A DNA stretch of 64,000 nucleotides from CBDCNP01 sp965222425 (GTDB lineage Bacteria > Acidobacteriota > Vicinamibacteria > Marinacidobacterales > DATDRI01). How positions within the stretch are numbered: the stretch's first letter is position 1; the number at the start of each line of letters is the position of its first letter. This document shows positions 17,394-26,327 of the stretch, piece after piece. Position numbers and translations under genes: made by a program. The stretch is from assembly GCA_965222425.1 (NCBI GenBank), contig CBDCTW010000008.1, positions 62,001-126,000 of the forward strand, read 5' to 3'. The notes under the pieces were generated by a model. The model saw only the letters and a program-made list of their open reading frames with translations, had not been told where the DNA came from and ran no database searches.

Positions 17394-18284
17394 ATGTCTA
17401 CCGCACCGACTACCGTTGAGCTAAAACCCAAGGATTTCAAAGGAAAAGTGGACCCGGACTGGTGTCCGGGCTGCGGGGACTTTGGCGTTCTCAATACCCT
17501 CCAGAAAGTATGCGCCTCGATGGGCCTTCGGCCTCACGAGATAGTGACCGTGAGCGGCATCGGCTGCTCGTCGAACTTCCCGGGTTACTTCAACGCCTAC
17601 GGGATGCATACCCTCCACGGTCGTGCTTTGGCCGTGGCAACCGGGGTGAAGATGGCGAATCACGACTTGACTGTGATCGTCACCGGAGGGGACGGCGACG
17701 GCTACGGCATCGGCGGCAACCATTTCGTTCACACCGCGCGCCGCAACGTCGACTTGACTTATCTGGTTATGAACAATCAAATCTATGGACTCACGACCGG
17801 ACAGGTCTCCCCGAGCAGTGAAATTGGGATGAAGACCAAGAGCACGCCCTTCGGCAATGTCGAGAGGCCGGTCAACCCGATCACTTCGGCCATCATGAAC
17901 GGCGCTACATTCGTGGCTCGAGGATATAGCGGGGATGCCAAACACTTGATGGACCTCATCAAGAAGGCCATCCAACACAAAGGCTTCGCCCTGGTCGACA
18001 TTTTCAGCCCCTGCGTGACCTTCAATCACGACAACACTTACGCCTTCTTTCGGCCACGCGTGAAGAAATTAGAGGACGAGGGCCACGACCCCACCGATTG
18101 GAAAACGGCTTGCGAGAAGGCCATGGAGTGGGGAGACACCATCTACACCGGGCTATTCCACCAAGTGAGTCGCCCGACCCTCGATCAGCTGGAGCCCGTT
18201 CTCGAAGAGGGTGGCCCCATCTCGCTTCGCGAGCTCGGCTTGAGCAAGGAACAATCCCAGAAAGTCATCGAGAAAATGATGTAG
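17394..18284 (+). CDS. korB: 2-oxoacid:ferredoxin oxidoreductase, beta subunit
   Basis: The 296-residue protein binds thiamine diphosphate and an iron-sulfur cluster. Seen motifs are WCPGCGDFG (cluster cysteines), SGIGCSSNFPGY, the thiamine-binding GGDGDGYGIGGNH and VMNNQIYGLTTGQ, and SPCVTFN with a further cysteine. It begins 12 bases after korA with AAGAGGAG as ribosome site, so both are one operon and one enzyme in central carbon metabolism. The frame is intact. Confidence 0.95.
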   Translation: MSTAPTTVELKPKDFKGKVDPDWCPGCGDFGVLNTLQKVCASMGLRPHEIVTVSGIGCSSNFPGYFNAYGMHTLHGRALAVATGVKMANHDLTVIVTGGDGDGYGIGGNHFVHTARRNVDLTYLVMNNQIYGLTTGQVSPSSEIGMKTKSTPFGNVERPVNPITSAIMNGATFVARGYSGDAKHLMDLIKKAIQHKGFALVDIFSPCVTFNHDNTYAFFRPRVKKLEDEGHDPTDWKTACEKAMEWGDTIYTGLFHQVSRPTLDQLEPVLEEGGPISLRELGLSKEQSQKVIEKMM

Positions 18285-18398
18285 CGCCGCCTGGCCACGT
18301 CTGTCTGAAGCAATATCCCGGCTTGGCGGCCTCATGAGCAGGTGGCGGTTGCGGAAACGGCGTTGTCTTTTGCCACGCCCTGAACGATCCACCGCGCG

Positions 18399-19286
18399 AT
18401 GACGCGTCGTTTCGGCACCGTGGACGTCGTACTTCTTCTGACGGTCCTGATCTGGTCAGCGAACTTCAGCGTCGTCAAGGCCGTTCTCGCGCACATCCCC
18501 CCTCTCGCTTTCAATACTGTCCGTCTCGTTGGCTCCTCCACGCTTCTACTGGCATTCACGCTACTCGACAAGCCTCGGGTGCTGTCCCGGGCCGACCTCC
18601 CCAGATTGCTGGTGTTAGCTCTATTGGGTCACACTCTTTATCAGTTCACTTTCGTCTTCGGTATAGACCGCACGAGCGCCAGCAATTCTGCGCTACTGGT
18701 CTCAATGACCCCCGTAGTGGTAGCCCTGCTCGGACACATGACGGGACAGGAAAGGTCGTCTTCGCTGACCTGGGTCGGCGTCACCGCCTCGGTCCTCGGG
18801 GTCTATCTCGTGATGGACCCGTCTTCTATAAACGGGGGCGACACTATTGGTGATCTTCTGATACTTGCCGCTGCGGTCTGCTGGGCCTTCTACACGGTGG
18901 GGAGCAAGAGTTTGTTGGGACGCCTCGATCCGCTCCGGTTTTCGGCTTATACGATGGCCCTCGGCTCATTGTTCTATATCCCTTTCGGTATTCCGTCGCT
19001 CCTTCGCGTTCATCTCGAGCAGGTTCCGTGGACGGCCTGGTTAGGAACCGTGTATTCCTTCGTTTTCGCGCTCTCCGCCGCGTATTTTTTCTGGTACTAC
19101 GCGGTCTCTCGCGTGGGAGCCACACGCACCGCCATCTATTCGAACCTTACCCCGGTGGCGGGGCTTGCGATCGCGTGGCTAACCCTCGGCGAGACTGTCT
19201 CGGTAAGGCAGCTGTTGGGAGCTGTCGTCATTTTGGTAAGCATCTATCTCGTGCTCCAGAGCCGTATCACCGAAATCGAAGTTTGA
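18399..19286 (+). CDS. EamA/DMT-family transporter
   Basis: The 295-residue protein has ten hydrophobic segments in two EamA repeats. The first repeat starts with LIWSANFSVVKAVLAHIPPL and contains RLVGSSTLLLAF; the second contains AAAVCWAFYTVGSK and, near the end, SNLTPVAGLAIAWLTLGETVSVRQLLGA, a characteristic EamA ending. Such proteins export metabolites; the substrate is unknown. It follows korAB by about 110 bp and may be transcribed separately. Confidence 0.9.
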   Translation: MTRRFGTVDVVLLLTVLIWSANFSVVKAVLAHIPPLAFNTVRLVGSSTLLLAFTLLDKPRVLSRADLPRLLVLALLGHTLYQFTFVFGIDRTSASNSALLVSMTPVVVALLGHMTGQERSSSLTWVGVTASVLGVYLVMDPSSINGGDTIGDLLILAAAVCWAFYTVGSKSLLGRLDPLRFSAYTMALGSLFYIPFGIPSLLRVHLEQVPWTAWLGTVYSFVFALSAAYFFWYYAVSRVGATRTAIYSNLTPVAGLAIAWLTLGETVSVRQLLGAVVILVSIYLVLQSRITEIEV

Positions 19287-19486
19287 CCGGACCGCGCCAA
19301 AGCGATAGCACAGCGTCACCCGGCCGGCGAAAAAATGAAAACGTTCCATGCACCAACTTCTGGTGTGGTCGAAGCAAAGAGGGTGGCTCTCCTCGGGTAA
19401 ATACCCGGCAGTCCACCGCGAATTCAGTATCGGTGAATTCTCCCCTCCCAACTCTGTTCCCGAGTCGGGCGCTCTTCTAGTCGTGG

Positions 19487-21325
19487 ATGCGGGCGCTTCT
19501 CCGAGAGCACCCCGACGAGCTCCGCCACCTCGCTAAAGAGTCGTCGCCCGTCGCCCTCCCAGTTGTGGCGGTTAGCGGCGACGGAGACGGCGTGCCACCC
19601 GTTCTCGACGAGCTCGTCTTCGACGTCCTGCCTGACAACCCACGGGAAAAGGAGCTACTCCGCACACTCCGAAGCGCAAGCCAACTCTTGGAATCGCAGC
19701 AGAGCCTCCTGGAGTCACAGAAGGCTGCGGAACAAAGAGCGCGCGAGCTAGAAGAGCTCAACGCTATCGGCATCGCCCTTTCCGCCGAGCGCAACCATGA
19801 TCGCCTCTTGAATCTCATCTTGACCAAGAGCCGCGAGATTACGCAGGCGGATGCGGGCAGCTTGTTCCTCGTCGAGAGCATCGACAAACCCATCGGCCCG
19901 GAGAACCGGATGGGCGATCAACAAAGGGTCCAAGGAAAGTGGCTGCAGTTTCGCCTGGCACAGAACGATTCGCGAGAATTCCAATTCGAAGAAGGCATTT
20001 TACGGATCACTCCTGAGAGCATCGCTGGCTACGTGGCGGAAACCGGAGTTACCTTGAATCTCGAGGACGCCTACGACCTTCCGCCTGATAAGCCCTTCAC
20101 CATCAACCGGAGTTTCGACGAGACCACCGGCTACCGCAGCCGCTCGATGTTGGTCGTGCCGATGTTAAATCACGCAGGCGAGACGATCGGTGTCTTGCAG
20201 CTCATCAATAAGAAGAGAGTTTCTGCGACGCGATTGACCCATCCGGATAGCTTCGAGAAGGAAGTCGTACCCTTCACAGCTCTCGACGAGCAGCTCGTTC
20301 GCTCCCTAGTGAGCCAGGCGGCGGTCTCGGTCGACAACAACCGTCTTTACCAGCGGATCGACAGGCTCTTCTTCGACTTCGTGTGGGCTTCGGTACGTGC
20401 CATCGAGAGTCGAGACCCGACCACGAAAGGCCATTCCCGGCGTGTCGCGGACATGACGACAGGTCTAGCGGACGTCGTCAACCGAACCCGTCGCGGTGTT
20501 TATCGTGACCTCCGTTTAGACTCGAGGCAAATCAAAGAGCTCAAGTACGCGGCCCTTCTTCACGATTTCGGTAAGGTAGGGGTTGACGCGAAGGTTCTCG
20601 TCAAAGCCACCAAGCTCTATTACGGCCAGGTGGATCTCATAAAGGAGCGCTTTCAAACCATCAAACGAACGGTCGAAGCACAACTCTTGAGGGAGATCTT
20701 GAATCGCCTCGTTGAAAGCAAGGACGGGCTCTCCGCCGAAGAGCTGGTTTCCACGGAGGCAGAGCTCCGGCGAAGAGTGAACGAGGTCGACGAGACCTTG
20801 GCGGAAATTCTTGCCAGCAACAAGCCCACGGTGACTCACGTCGAGGGATTCGAGAAGATCAAACAGATAGGGAACCTGCAATTCGAAGACCTGGACGGAA
20901 AACCGCGTGCATACCTCGAGCCCCATGAGCTCGAGGCCCTCTCTATCACGAAGGGAACCCTGACTAGCGAAGAGCGCAAGTCAATTCAAGAACACGTCGA
21001 GCACACGTTCAACTTCCTTATTGAGATGGAGTGGACCCGCGATCTCGAGAACGTCCCGAAAATCGCGGGGAGGCACCACGAGAAACTGGACGGAAGCGGC
21101 TATAGCTTCAGCCTGAAGGGAGACGAAATCCCTCCGCAGACCCGCATGATGACGATTGCGGATATTTTCGACGCCTTGGCAGCTCGCGATCGGCCTTACA
21201 AGAAGGCCGTCCCCACCGAGAAAGCGCTCGATATCCTGAAGGGCGACGCCGAGAGAGGACAAGTGGACGCCGATCTGTTGGAGCTCTTCATCGAGGCGAA
21301 AATCTACAAGCTCGCCCACCAATAG
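19487..21325 (+). CDS. GAF / HD-GYP-type signalling protein
   Basis: In 612 residues the order is: a short N-terminal part resembling the second half of a receiver domain (about 25-65, VVAVSGDGDGVPPVLDELVF), a coiled coil (70-100), a GAF domain (about 85-275, with QADAGSLFLVE and MLVVPMLNHAGETIGVLQLINKK), and an HD phosphohydrolase domain (about 300-600) with KGHSRRVADM, LLHDFGKVGV, and the second metal region RHHEKLDGSGY followed by RMMTIADIFDALAARDRPYK. HD-GYP enzymes degrade cyclic di-GMP; the insertion between the two halves (about 140 residues) is longer than usual. An in-frame TAG just upstream rules out a longer start. Confidence 0.85.
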   Translation: MRALLREHPDELRHLAKESSPVALPVVAVSGDGDGVPPVLDELVFDVLPDNPREKELLRTLRSASQLLESQQSLLESQKAAEQRARELEELNAIGIALSAERNHDRLLNLILTKSREITQADAGSLFLVESIDKPIGPENRMGDQQRVQGKWLQFRLAQNDSREFQFEEGILRITPESIAGYVAETGVTLNLEDAYDLPPDKPFTINRSFDETTGYRSRSMLVVPMLNHAGETIGVLQLINKKRVSATRLTHPDSFEKEVVPFTALDEQLVRSLVSQAAVSVDNNRLYQRIDRLFFDFVWASVRAIESRDPTTKGHSRRVADMTTGLADVVNRTRRGVYRDLRLDSRQIKELKYAALLHDFGKVGVDAKVLVKATKLYYGQVDLIKERFQTIKRTVEAQLLREILNRLVESKDGLSAEELVSTEAELRRRVNEVDETLAEILASNKPTVTHVEGFEKIKQIGNLQFEDLDGKPRAYLEPHELEALSITKGTLTSEERKSIQEHVEHTFNFLIEMEWTRDLENVPKIAGRHHEKLDGSGYSFSLKGDEIPPQTRMMTIADIFDALAARDRPYKKAVPTEKALDILKGDAERGQVDADLLELFIEAKIYKLAHQ

Positions 21326-21345
21326 TCACGTGGGTGGCACTTGTT

Positions 21346-21387
21346 TATTGGACCGGTAGATATACAGGCCAATCCAACATTGGAGGG
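21346..21387 (+). promoter_or_regulatory. Candidate PdxR operator: repeated TTGGA half-sites
   Basis: Directly before the -35 box are ATTGGACC (21348), GGCCAATCC (inverted, 21368) and ATTGGAGG (21379). MocR/PdxR regulators bind repeated short sites next to their own promoter, so autoregulation is plausible. This is inference from spacing and position. Confidence 0.4.
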
Positions 21388-21390
21388 GTC

Positions 21391-21418
21391 TTGACAGGAT
21401 AAACGTACGATGTATAAG
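21391..21418 (+). promoter_or_regulatory. Strong sigma-70-type promoter of pdxRST
   Basis: TTGACA (21391-21396) and TATAAG (21413-21418) are separated by 16 bp. The pdxR ATG lies only eight bases beyond the -10 box, so the transcript would start at or next to the start codon (leaderless or nearly so); no ribosome site fits in between. Confidence 0.65.
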
Positions 21419-21426
21419 GTATTGGC

Positions 21427-22935
21427 ATGGGCCAATCATCCTTCCTGACGTTCACTCTTGACCGAAGCTCTGAGGTGCCGCTCTACCAACAGGTGCAGAC
21501 CCAGATCGCGCAGCTGATTGTAGCGGGGAAACTGGCGCCGGGCGCACGCCTCCCGGCGAGTCGAGATCTTGCCCAAGACCTGGGCGTCAACCGGGCCACC
21601 ATCGCTAGCGCCTACGACGGCCTGGCAGCCGAAGGCCTGGTGCGCTCTCACGTCGGCCAAGGGACTTTCGTCCGGGACAGCACCGAGCCACAGCACGCCA
21701 AGACATTGACGTGGCCCCTTTCGCGGGCGATGGAGGCGGCCGGCCGGCACTTGCTTCCGGAGGCTCCAACCAACGAACATCCGGACCCCATCGACTTCGC
21801 CTCGCTCATCCCTGACGAGGAGCTCTTCCCTATCGAGCCGTTTCGCAAAACCATCAACACCGTCTTACGCCGTCAGGGAAAGCAGCTCCTGCAATACGGG
21901 CCGGTGCCGGGCTACCCACCGCTGCGTCGGTACATCGCGCAGCAGCTCGCGGAGCGTAAAGTCGAGGCGACGGCCGAGCACGTCTTGATCGTCAACGGCT
22001 CCCAGCAAGGTCTGGACCTCGTATTCCGAGCACTGGTGAATCCGGGCGACACGGTCGCGGTCGAGAGTCCGACCTACACCGCAGTCCTTCCGGTGCTCGC
22101 GCAGTATCAGGCGCGCGTAGTCGGCATTCCGATGACCGAACGGGGTATGGATCCGCAAGCCCTCGAGGTTGCCTTGGCGAGCCGACCGGTGCGACTGATC
22201 TATACGATGCCCACCTTCCACAACCCCACCGGCATCACCATAGACCTTCAGTCGAGACGAACGCTCCTCAACCTAGCCGGCCGCTACGGAGTACCGATGT
22301 TGGAGGACGATTTCGACTCCGAGCTTCGTTTCGATGGGCGGGCCTTGCCACCGATCAAAGCACTCGACGTGGGCGGAATCGTGCTCTACCTAGGCACTTT
22401 TTCCAAAGGGCTCTTCCCCGGTCTCCGACTCGGATGGATCGTAGCGCCACCGGAGTTGGTTAGAATACTCGGGCGTGCCAAGATGTTAACCGACTACCAC
22501 ACCAGCCAGCTTCTTCAAGCCGCGGCGCTAGAATTTTGTGAGCGCGGCCATTACGAAGTTCACCTCAGGAACTTGGCTCGGGTGAACAAGAAGAAAAGCC
22601 AGCTCCTGGTGAAAGCAATGACGGACTATTTTCCGGAAGACGTCTCGTGGACGGAGCCGGAAGGAGGCTATGCCTTCTGGGTGACCCTTCCCCGCCACCT
22701 CTCTAGCGAGATCTTACTCGCAGAAGGCGCGCGTGCCGGCGTGCTCTTTTCTCCCGGCAGTCAGTTTTTCACCGACGGAGAGGGGCAGCAATTTCTGCGG
22801 CTTTCGATTTCACGCGTCCCGGCCGATCGCATCGAGGAAGGCGTGCAACGACTAGGAAAACTCATCGAGCGGTACAAGACGAGGGAGCCGCAGCCATCGC
22901 CACAGTCCGCCGGTGAGCCGGTGTTTCATATCTAG
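21427..22935 (+). CDS. pdxR: MocR-family regulator PdxR (GntR HTH fused to aminotransferase fold)
   Basis: The 502-residue protein has a GntR-type winged HTH (about 15-85: VPLYQQVQTQIAQLIVAGKL ... LPASRDLAQDLGVNRATI ... VGQGTFV) and a fold-type I aminotransferase domain (about 115-480). The PLP-binding lysine is in GTFSKGLFPGLRLGW, and other PLP contacts are visible in NGSQQGLDLV, TMPTFHNPTG and LEDDFDSELRF. Position right before pdxS and pdxT supports the PdxR role: sensing pyridoxal phosphate to control B6 synthesis. In many bacteria pdxR is divergent from pdxST; here all three genes run together. Confidence 0.92.
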   Translation: MGQSSFLTFTLDRSSEVPLYQQVQTQIAQLIVAGKLAPGARLPASRDLAQDLGVNRATIASAYDGLAAEGLVRSHVGQGTFVRDSTEPQHAKTLTWPLSRAMEAAGRHLLPEAPTNEHPDPIDFASLIPDEELFPIEPFRKTINTVLRRQGKQLLQYGPVPGYPPLRRYIAQQLAERKVEATAEHVLIVNGSQQGLDLVFRALVNPGDTVAVESPTYTAVLPVLAQYQARVVGIPMTERGMDPQALEVALASRPVRLIYTMPTFHNPTGITIDLQSRRTLLNLAGRYGVPMLEDDFDSELRFDGRALPPIKALDVGGIVLYLGTFSKGLFPGLRLGWIVAPPELVRILGRAKMLTDYHTSQLLQAAALEFCERGHYEVHLRNLARVNKKKSQLLVKAMTDYFPEDVSWTEPEGGYAFWVTLPRHLSSEILLAEGARAGVLFSPGSQFFTDGEGQQFLRLSISRVPADRIEEGVQRLGKLIERYKTREPQPSPQSAGEPVFHI

Positions 22936-22955
22936 AACTAACGGAGGTAAGAACC

Positions 22956-23834
22956 ATGACAACGAAACTCAGACTCAAGACTGGTCTCGCCGACATGTTG
23001 AAGGGCGGTGTCATTATGGACGTCACCGACGCCGAACAGGCGAAGATCGCGGAAGACGCAGGGGCGGTCTCGGTGATGGCGCTGGAGAGAGTCCCGGCCG
23101 ACATCCGGAAAGAGGGCGGAATCGCCCGCATGGCATCCCCTGGCAGGATCCGGGAAATCATGAGCGCGGTGAGTATTCCGGTGATGGCTAAGGTACGCAT
23201 CGGCCACTTCGTAGAGGCTCAAATCCTGCAGGAGCTCGGCGTCGACTTCATCGATGAAAGTGAAGTGCTCACGCCGGCCGACGAGGAAAACCACATCGAT
23301 AAACACCAGTTCCAGGTTCCGTTCGTTTGTGGGTGCCGGGATCTCGGTGAGGCCTTGCGGCGGATCGGCGAAGGAGCTGCCCTCATCCGCACGAAGGGCG
23401 AGGCAGGCTCTGGGAACATTGTCGAAGCGGTTCGCCATCTCCGACAGATGAACCGCGAGATGCGTCGACTCACCGTGATGGGTGAGGAGGAGCGCATGGC
23501 GGAAGCCAAGAGGCTCGGCGCACCATACGAGCTCGTGGGATTGGTCGCGGAGAACGGGAAGTTGCCGGTCCCCAACTTCGCGGCCGGTGGGGTTGCGACA
23601 CCAGCCGACGCGGCACTCTGCATGCAGCTCGGGGCGGAAACGGTTTTCGTGGGCTCAGGTGTCTTCAAATCGGAAGACCCAGCGAAGCGGGCCGCGGCAA
23701 TCGTCAAGGCGGTCACTCACTACAACGAGCCCAAGGTCCTGGCCGAGGTCTCACAGGATCTCGGTGAGCCTATGAAGGGTATCGACGTCGCCCGTTTGGA
23801 ACCAAAGGACCTACTGCAGACCCGCGGGTGGTAG
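22956..23834 (+). CDS. pdxS: Pyridoxal 5'-phosphate synthase, PdxS subunit
   Basis: The 292-residue TIM-barrel enzyme joins ribose 5-phosphate, glyceraldehyde 3-phosphate and ammonia into PLP. Diagnostic blocks are GGVIMDVTDAEQAKIAEDAG, MALERVPADIR, MAKVRIGHFVEAQ (catalytic lysine), DFIDESEVLTPAD, the second lysine in IRTKGEAGSGNIVEAVRH and PNFAAGGVATPADAALCMQL. GGAGG is correctly placed before the ATG. Length is normal. It depends on PdxT for ammonia, encoded 15 bases downstream. Confidence 0.97.
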   Translation: MTTKLRLKTGLADMLKGGVIMDVTDAEQAKIAEDAGAVSVMALERVPADIRKEGGIARMASPGRIREIMSAVSIPVMAKVRIGHFVEAQILQELGVDFIDESEVLTPADEENHIDKHQFQVPFVCGCRDLGEALRRIGEGAALIRTKGEAGSGNIVEAVRHLRQMNREMRRLTVMGEEERMAEAKRLGAPYELVGLVAENGKLPVPNFAAGGVATPADAALCMQLGAETVFVGSGVFKSEDPAKRAAAIVKAVTHYNEPKVLAEVSQDLGEPMKGIDVARLEPKDLLQTRGW

Positions 23835-23849
23835 CCCGCCTTCGGAAAC

Positions 23850-24452
23850 ATGAGTGAACCAACGATTGGCATTCTCGCACTCCAGGGGGACTACGCCGAG
23901 CACCGAGAGGTGCTGGATCGTCTCGGCGTAGAGAGTCGACTCGTCCGACACGCCCGTGAGCTAGAGTCGCTCGAAGGCCTCATTTTGCCGGGCGGCGAAA
24001 GCACCACCATGCTCAAGCTCCTCATAGAGGAGTCGCTGATGGACCCGGTCACGGTATTTCATGAAGACGGTGGGGCGCTCTATGGAACCTGTGCTGGAGC
24101 CATCCTGTTGGCGAAGAAGGCAACCTCTCCCAGCCAGGCAACCTTGTCGTTGCTAGACATCTCGATCGAACGAAACGGGTACGGGCGGCAGGCGCAAAGC
24201 CACATCACCCGTGAGCCGTGCCAACCACTGGGAGCTCCTCCTCTCGAGATGGTTTTCATTCGAGCCCCCATCATTCGAGCGGTGGGTAAGAACGTCGAAG
24301 TCCTGGCCAGCCATCGAGGCGACCCGGTCTTCGTACGCCAGGGCCGCGTCATGGCGACAACGTTTCACCCCGAGCTGTCCGGAGACGATCGCGTCCACTC
24401 GTTTTTTGCAAACCACGTTCTCGAATCCAATGCCGCGCCCAGCCATGTGTAA
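23850..24452 (+). CDS. pdxT: Pyridoxal 5'-phosphate synthase glutaminase, PdxT subunit
   Basis: The 200-residue class I glutaminase hydrolyses glutamine and channels ammonia to PdxS. It shows IGILALQGDYAEH, LILPGGESTTM, the nucleophile Cys in YGTCAGAILLA, and the catalytic His and Glu in TTFHPELSGD. One segment near RNGYGRQAQSHITREPCQPL differs from the usual RNAFGRQ-SFE pattern but keeps the order. The gene ends the pdxRST unit; no terminator hairpin is obvious after it. Confidence 0.95.
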   Translation: MSEPTIGILALQGDYAEHREVLDRLGVESRLVRHARELESLEGLILPGGESTTMLKLLIEESLMDPVTVFHEDGGALYGTCAGAILLAKKATSPSQATLSLLDISIERNGYGRQAQSHITREPCQPLGAPPLEMVFIRAPIIRAVGKNVEVLASHRGDPVFVRQGRVMATTFHPELSGDDRVHSFFANHVLESNAAPSHV

Positions 24453-24834
24453 AGTCACTAGCCAGTCATTAAAGAATGTATTCAGTTTCTTGGAGTATCT
24501 CCCCGAACGATCCAATTCTTAGAAGCGGTTAGCAACTTCTCTCCATGGCATCAGAATTGCTCTTGTGAGTATTCGATACCGGTCTAGCTACTGATTGTCC
24601 GCTCATGGGAATTAAGGGTGCCAAAATCGGACGCTACCACACAAGCGTGAGCCGGTATGGCGTCCCCGTAACTCTCGGACGCAACATCGTGGGCACGAAT
24701 CTTTCAATACCGATTCGAAGGAATGTGCGTTCACGAGACCCGCGAACACTTTCCGTTCACCAGACCGTCCAAACCGTCATGTTGACCGCGGCTACCCACC
24801 GGAGCTCCGGTTGCGGTCAGAAAACGAGTTGGTT
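24453..24834. other. Intergenic stretch after pdxT
   Basis: About 380 bp without a recognisable gene, RNA or repeat; frames are short and lack start signals. It must hold the promoter of the downstream regulator, but no clear boxes stand out. Confidence 0.4.
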
Positions 24835-26163
24835 ATGGCAGATGAATCCATTCTCATCGTAGGAGAGCACCTAGTCCACGTGGATTTTGCTTCCGACCGG
24901 ACCGGTCATGCCTGGCACTTGTCGCACGCCCCATCTTTCAACGAGGCTATCGAGATACTTCGGGAACGGCCGCACCACTTGGTCGTGATCGACGCCGAAT
25001 CGTTGACCGAGCCGATCCGCCGTGCAGTCCAGATCGCGAAATCGACAGATCCTGACTTAGAGATACTCCTCGTGGCTCCGGCAGGAATGGATTTAGAAGG
25101 CCTCGAGGAGCCTCAGCTCCGCCCAGCGGGGCTCTTGGTTAAGCCGCTGGAGCGGAAGACTCTCGCCATGGCGGTCGAGTCCGCACTCGTTTACCGCAAA
25201 CTCCTTAAAGAAAACCGTCTGCTCAAACGACAACTGGGACGGGCGCTGAGTTTAGGGGACTGGGTTGGTTGCACTCCCGAGTCCCAGGAGATGAGAAAAG
25301 CCATCGCCACCGCGGCACTCTCCACCGGTCCGGTACTGCTTCTCTGCGAGGACGGTACGGGCCGACGGCTGACCGCAGAGCTCATCCATCGACATGGCCG
25401 GAACCCTAACTCGACATTCCTTCCTGTGGAAATCCCCAGCCTCCCAAGGGGAGAGCTGGCGCGGCTCCTCGAAGAGCTAGCGACGGGGGAGGAGCCGGGG
25501 CGCTTCCCCGCGTACAGCAGTGGCACGTTCCGTCCCGGCGCAATTTACTTTTCCGAGCTCACCGCCCTCTCGCCACTCGATCAAAAGGCCTTGTACAAAC
25601 TGATCGGGCAACCGGTTCCGTTCCGAATTATCGCCTCGGCGGATCCCTCCATCAAGGAAGCCGTCTGCAGCGGTGAGTTCGACAACAGGCTGTTCGATCA
25701 ACTCTCGACGGTTCGTCTGTCCATACCCCCTTTGCGCAAGGCACGGGGCGACATACCGGTACTAGTCGACCATTTCCTGAAACGCTCCTGCGAGCGTTTC
25801 GGCCTAAAGCCACTGGGCGTTCCCTTTCAAACGATCGAAAACTACCTCTTGTACGATTGGCCCGGTAACGTTGCCGAGCTCTCGATGGTTATCGAACGCG
25901 CCGTCTCCATGGCCTCCGCCGCTAGATTTGACGGAACGACGCTGCCGGAACAATTCTGCGCCGCCCCCTCCTTTGGGGTTCCCGAGACCGCAAAACTGAA
26001 CAAACGTGTCCCTCCGGCAGTTCAGTCGCCGACATCGAAAAACGCATCATCGTACAGACGCTGGAACGAGTCGACGGGAACCAAAAGAGGGCGGCGGAGA
26101 AACTTCGTCTCAACCCCGCGACGCTCCACCGAAAAGATGAAGCGCCACAAGATCCTCCTCTAG
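24835..26163 (+). CDS. Degenerate sigma-54-activator-like protein with compensating frameshifts near the end
   Basis: The product has a receiver-like N-terminal domain (about 5-120) in which the usual acidic pocket is not obvious, a linker helix, and an AAA+ domain of the NtrC type that is degenerate: the P-loop position reads LLLCEDGTGRRLTAELIHRH (no GK), the GAFTGA loop is absent, Walker B reads AIYFSELTAL, and sensor II is YDWPGNVAELSMV. Between about 26020 and 26135 the Fis-type HTH (VADIEKRIIVQTLERVDG, NQKRAAEKLRLNPATLHRK) is in another frame, and the original frame resumes for MKRHKIL. Two opposite indels, one in an AAAA run, explain this. It may be a non-ATPase paralogue. ATG 24835 is preferred to a TTG at 24811. 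Confidence 0.7.
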   Translation: MADESILIVGEHLVHVDFASDRTGHAWHLSHAPSFNEAIEILRERPHHLVVIDAESLTEPIRRAVQIAKSTDPDLEILLVAPAGMDLEGLEEPQLRPAGLLVKPLERKTLAMAVESALVYRKLLKENRLLKRQLGRALSLGDWVGCTPESQEMRKAIATAALSTGPVLLLCEDGTGRRLTAELIHRHGRNPNSTFLPVEIPSLPRGELARLLEELATGEEPGRFPAYSSGTFRPGAIYFSELTALSPLDQKALYKLIGQPVPFRIIASADPSIKEAVCSGEFDNRLFDQLSTVRLSIPPLRKARGDIPVLVDHFLKRSCERFGLKPLGVPFQTIENYLLYDWPGNVAELSMVIERAVSMASAARFDGTTLPEQFCAAPSFGVPETAKLNKRVPPAVQSPTSKNASSYRRWNESTGTKRGRRRNFVSTPRRSTEKMKRHKILL

Positions 26164-26327
26164 GGATTTAGCGGGGCTTGCCCGCCGAAGCTGGGTGAGG
26201 ATTCCGCTAGCGTGCGGGGCCGGCCCGCCGTCCGCCTTCGTTCGCGCTATAGACGTCCGCACAGCGAACTACGGCGAGACCTCGCCGTAGCTGTGGGAAC
26301 TACGGTAAGCGCCACGGCGAAGGCGGG
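26164..26327. repeat. REP-like palindromic intergenic region
   Basis: It contains a perfect stem CTACGGCGA-GACC-TCGCCGTAG (26269-26290) and outer arms GTCCGCCTTCG (about 26230) and CGAAGGCGG (about 26318) in inverted order. It lies between two convergent genes and could act as a bidirectional terminator or be a mobile REP-type unit. A related arm (TCCGCC...GGCGGA) occurs at 43459. Confidence 0.5.
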
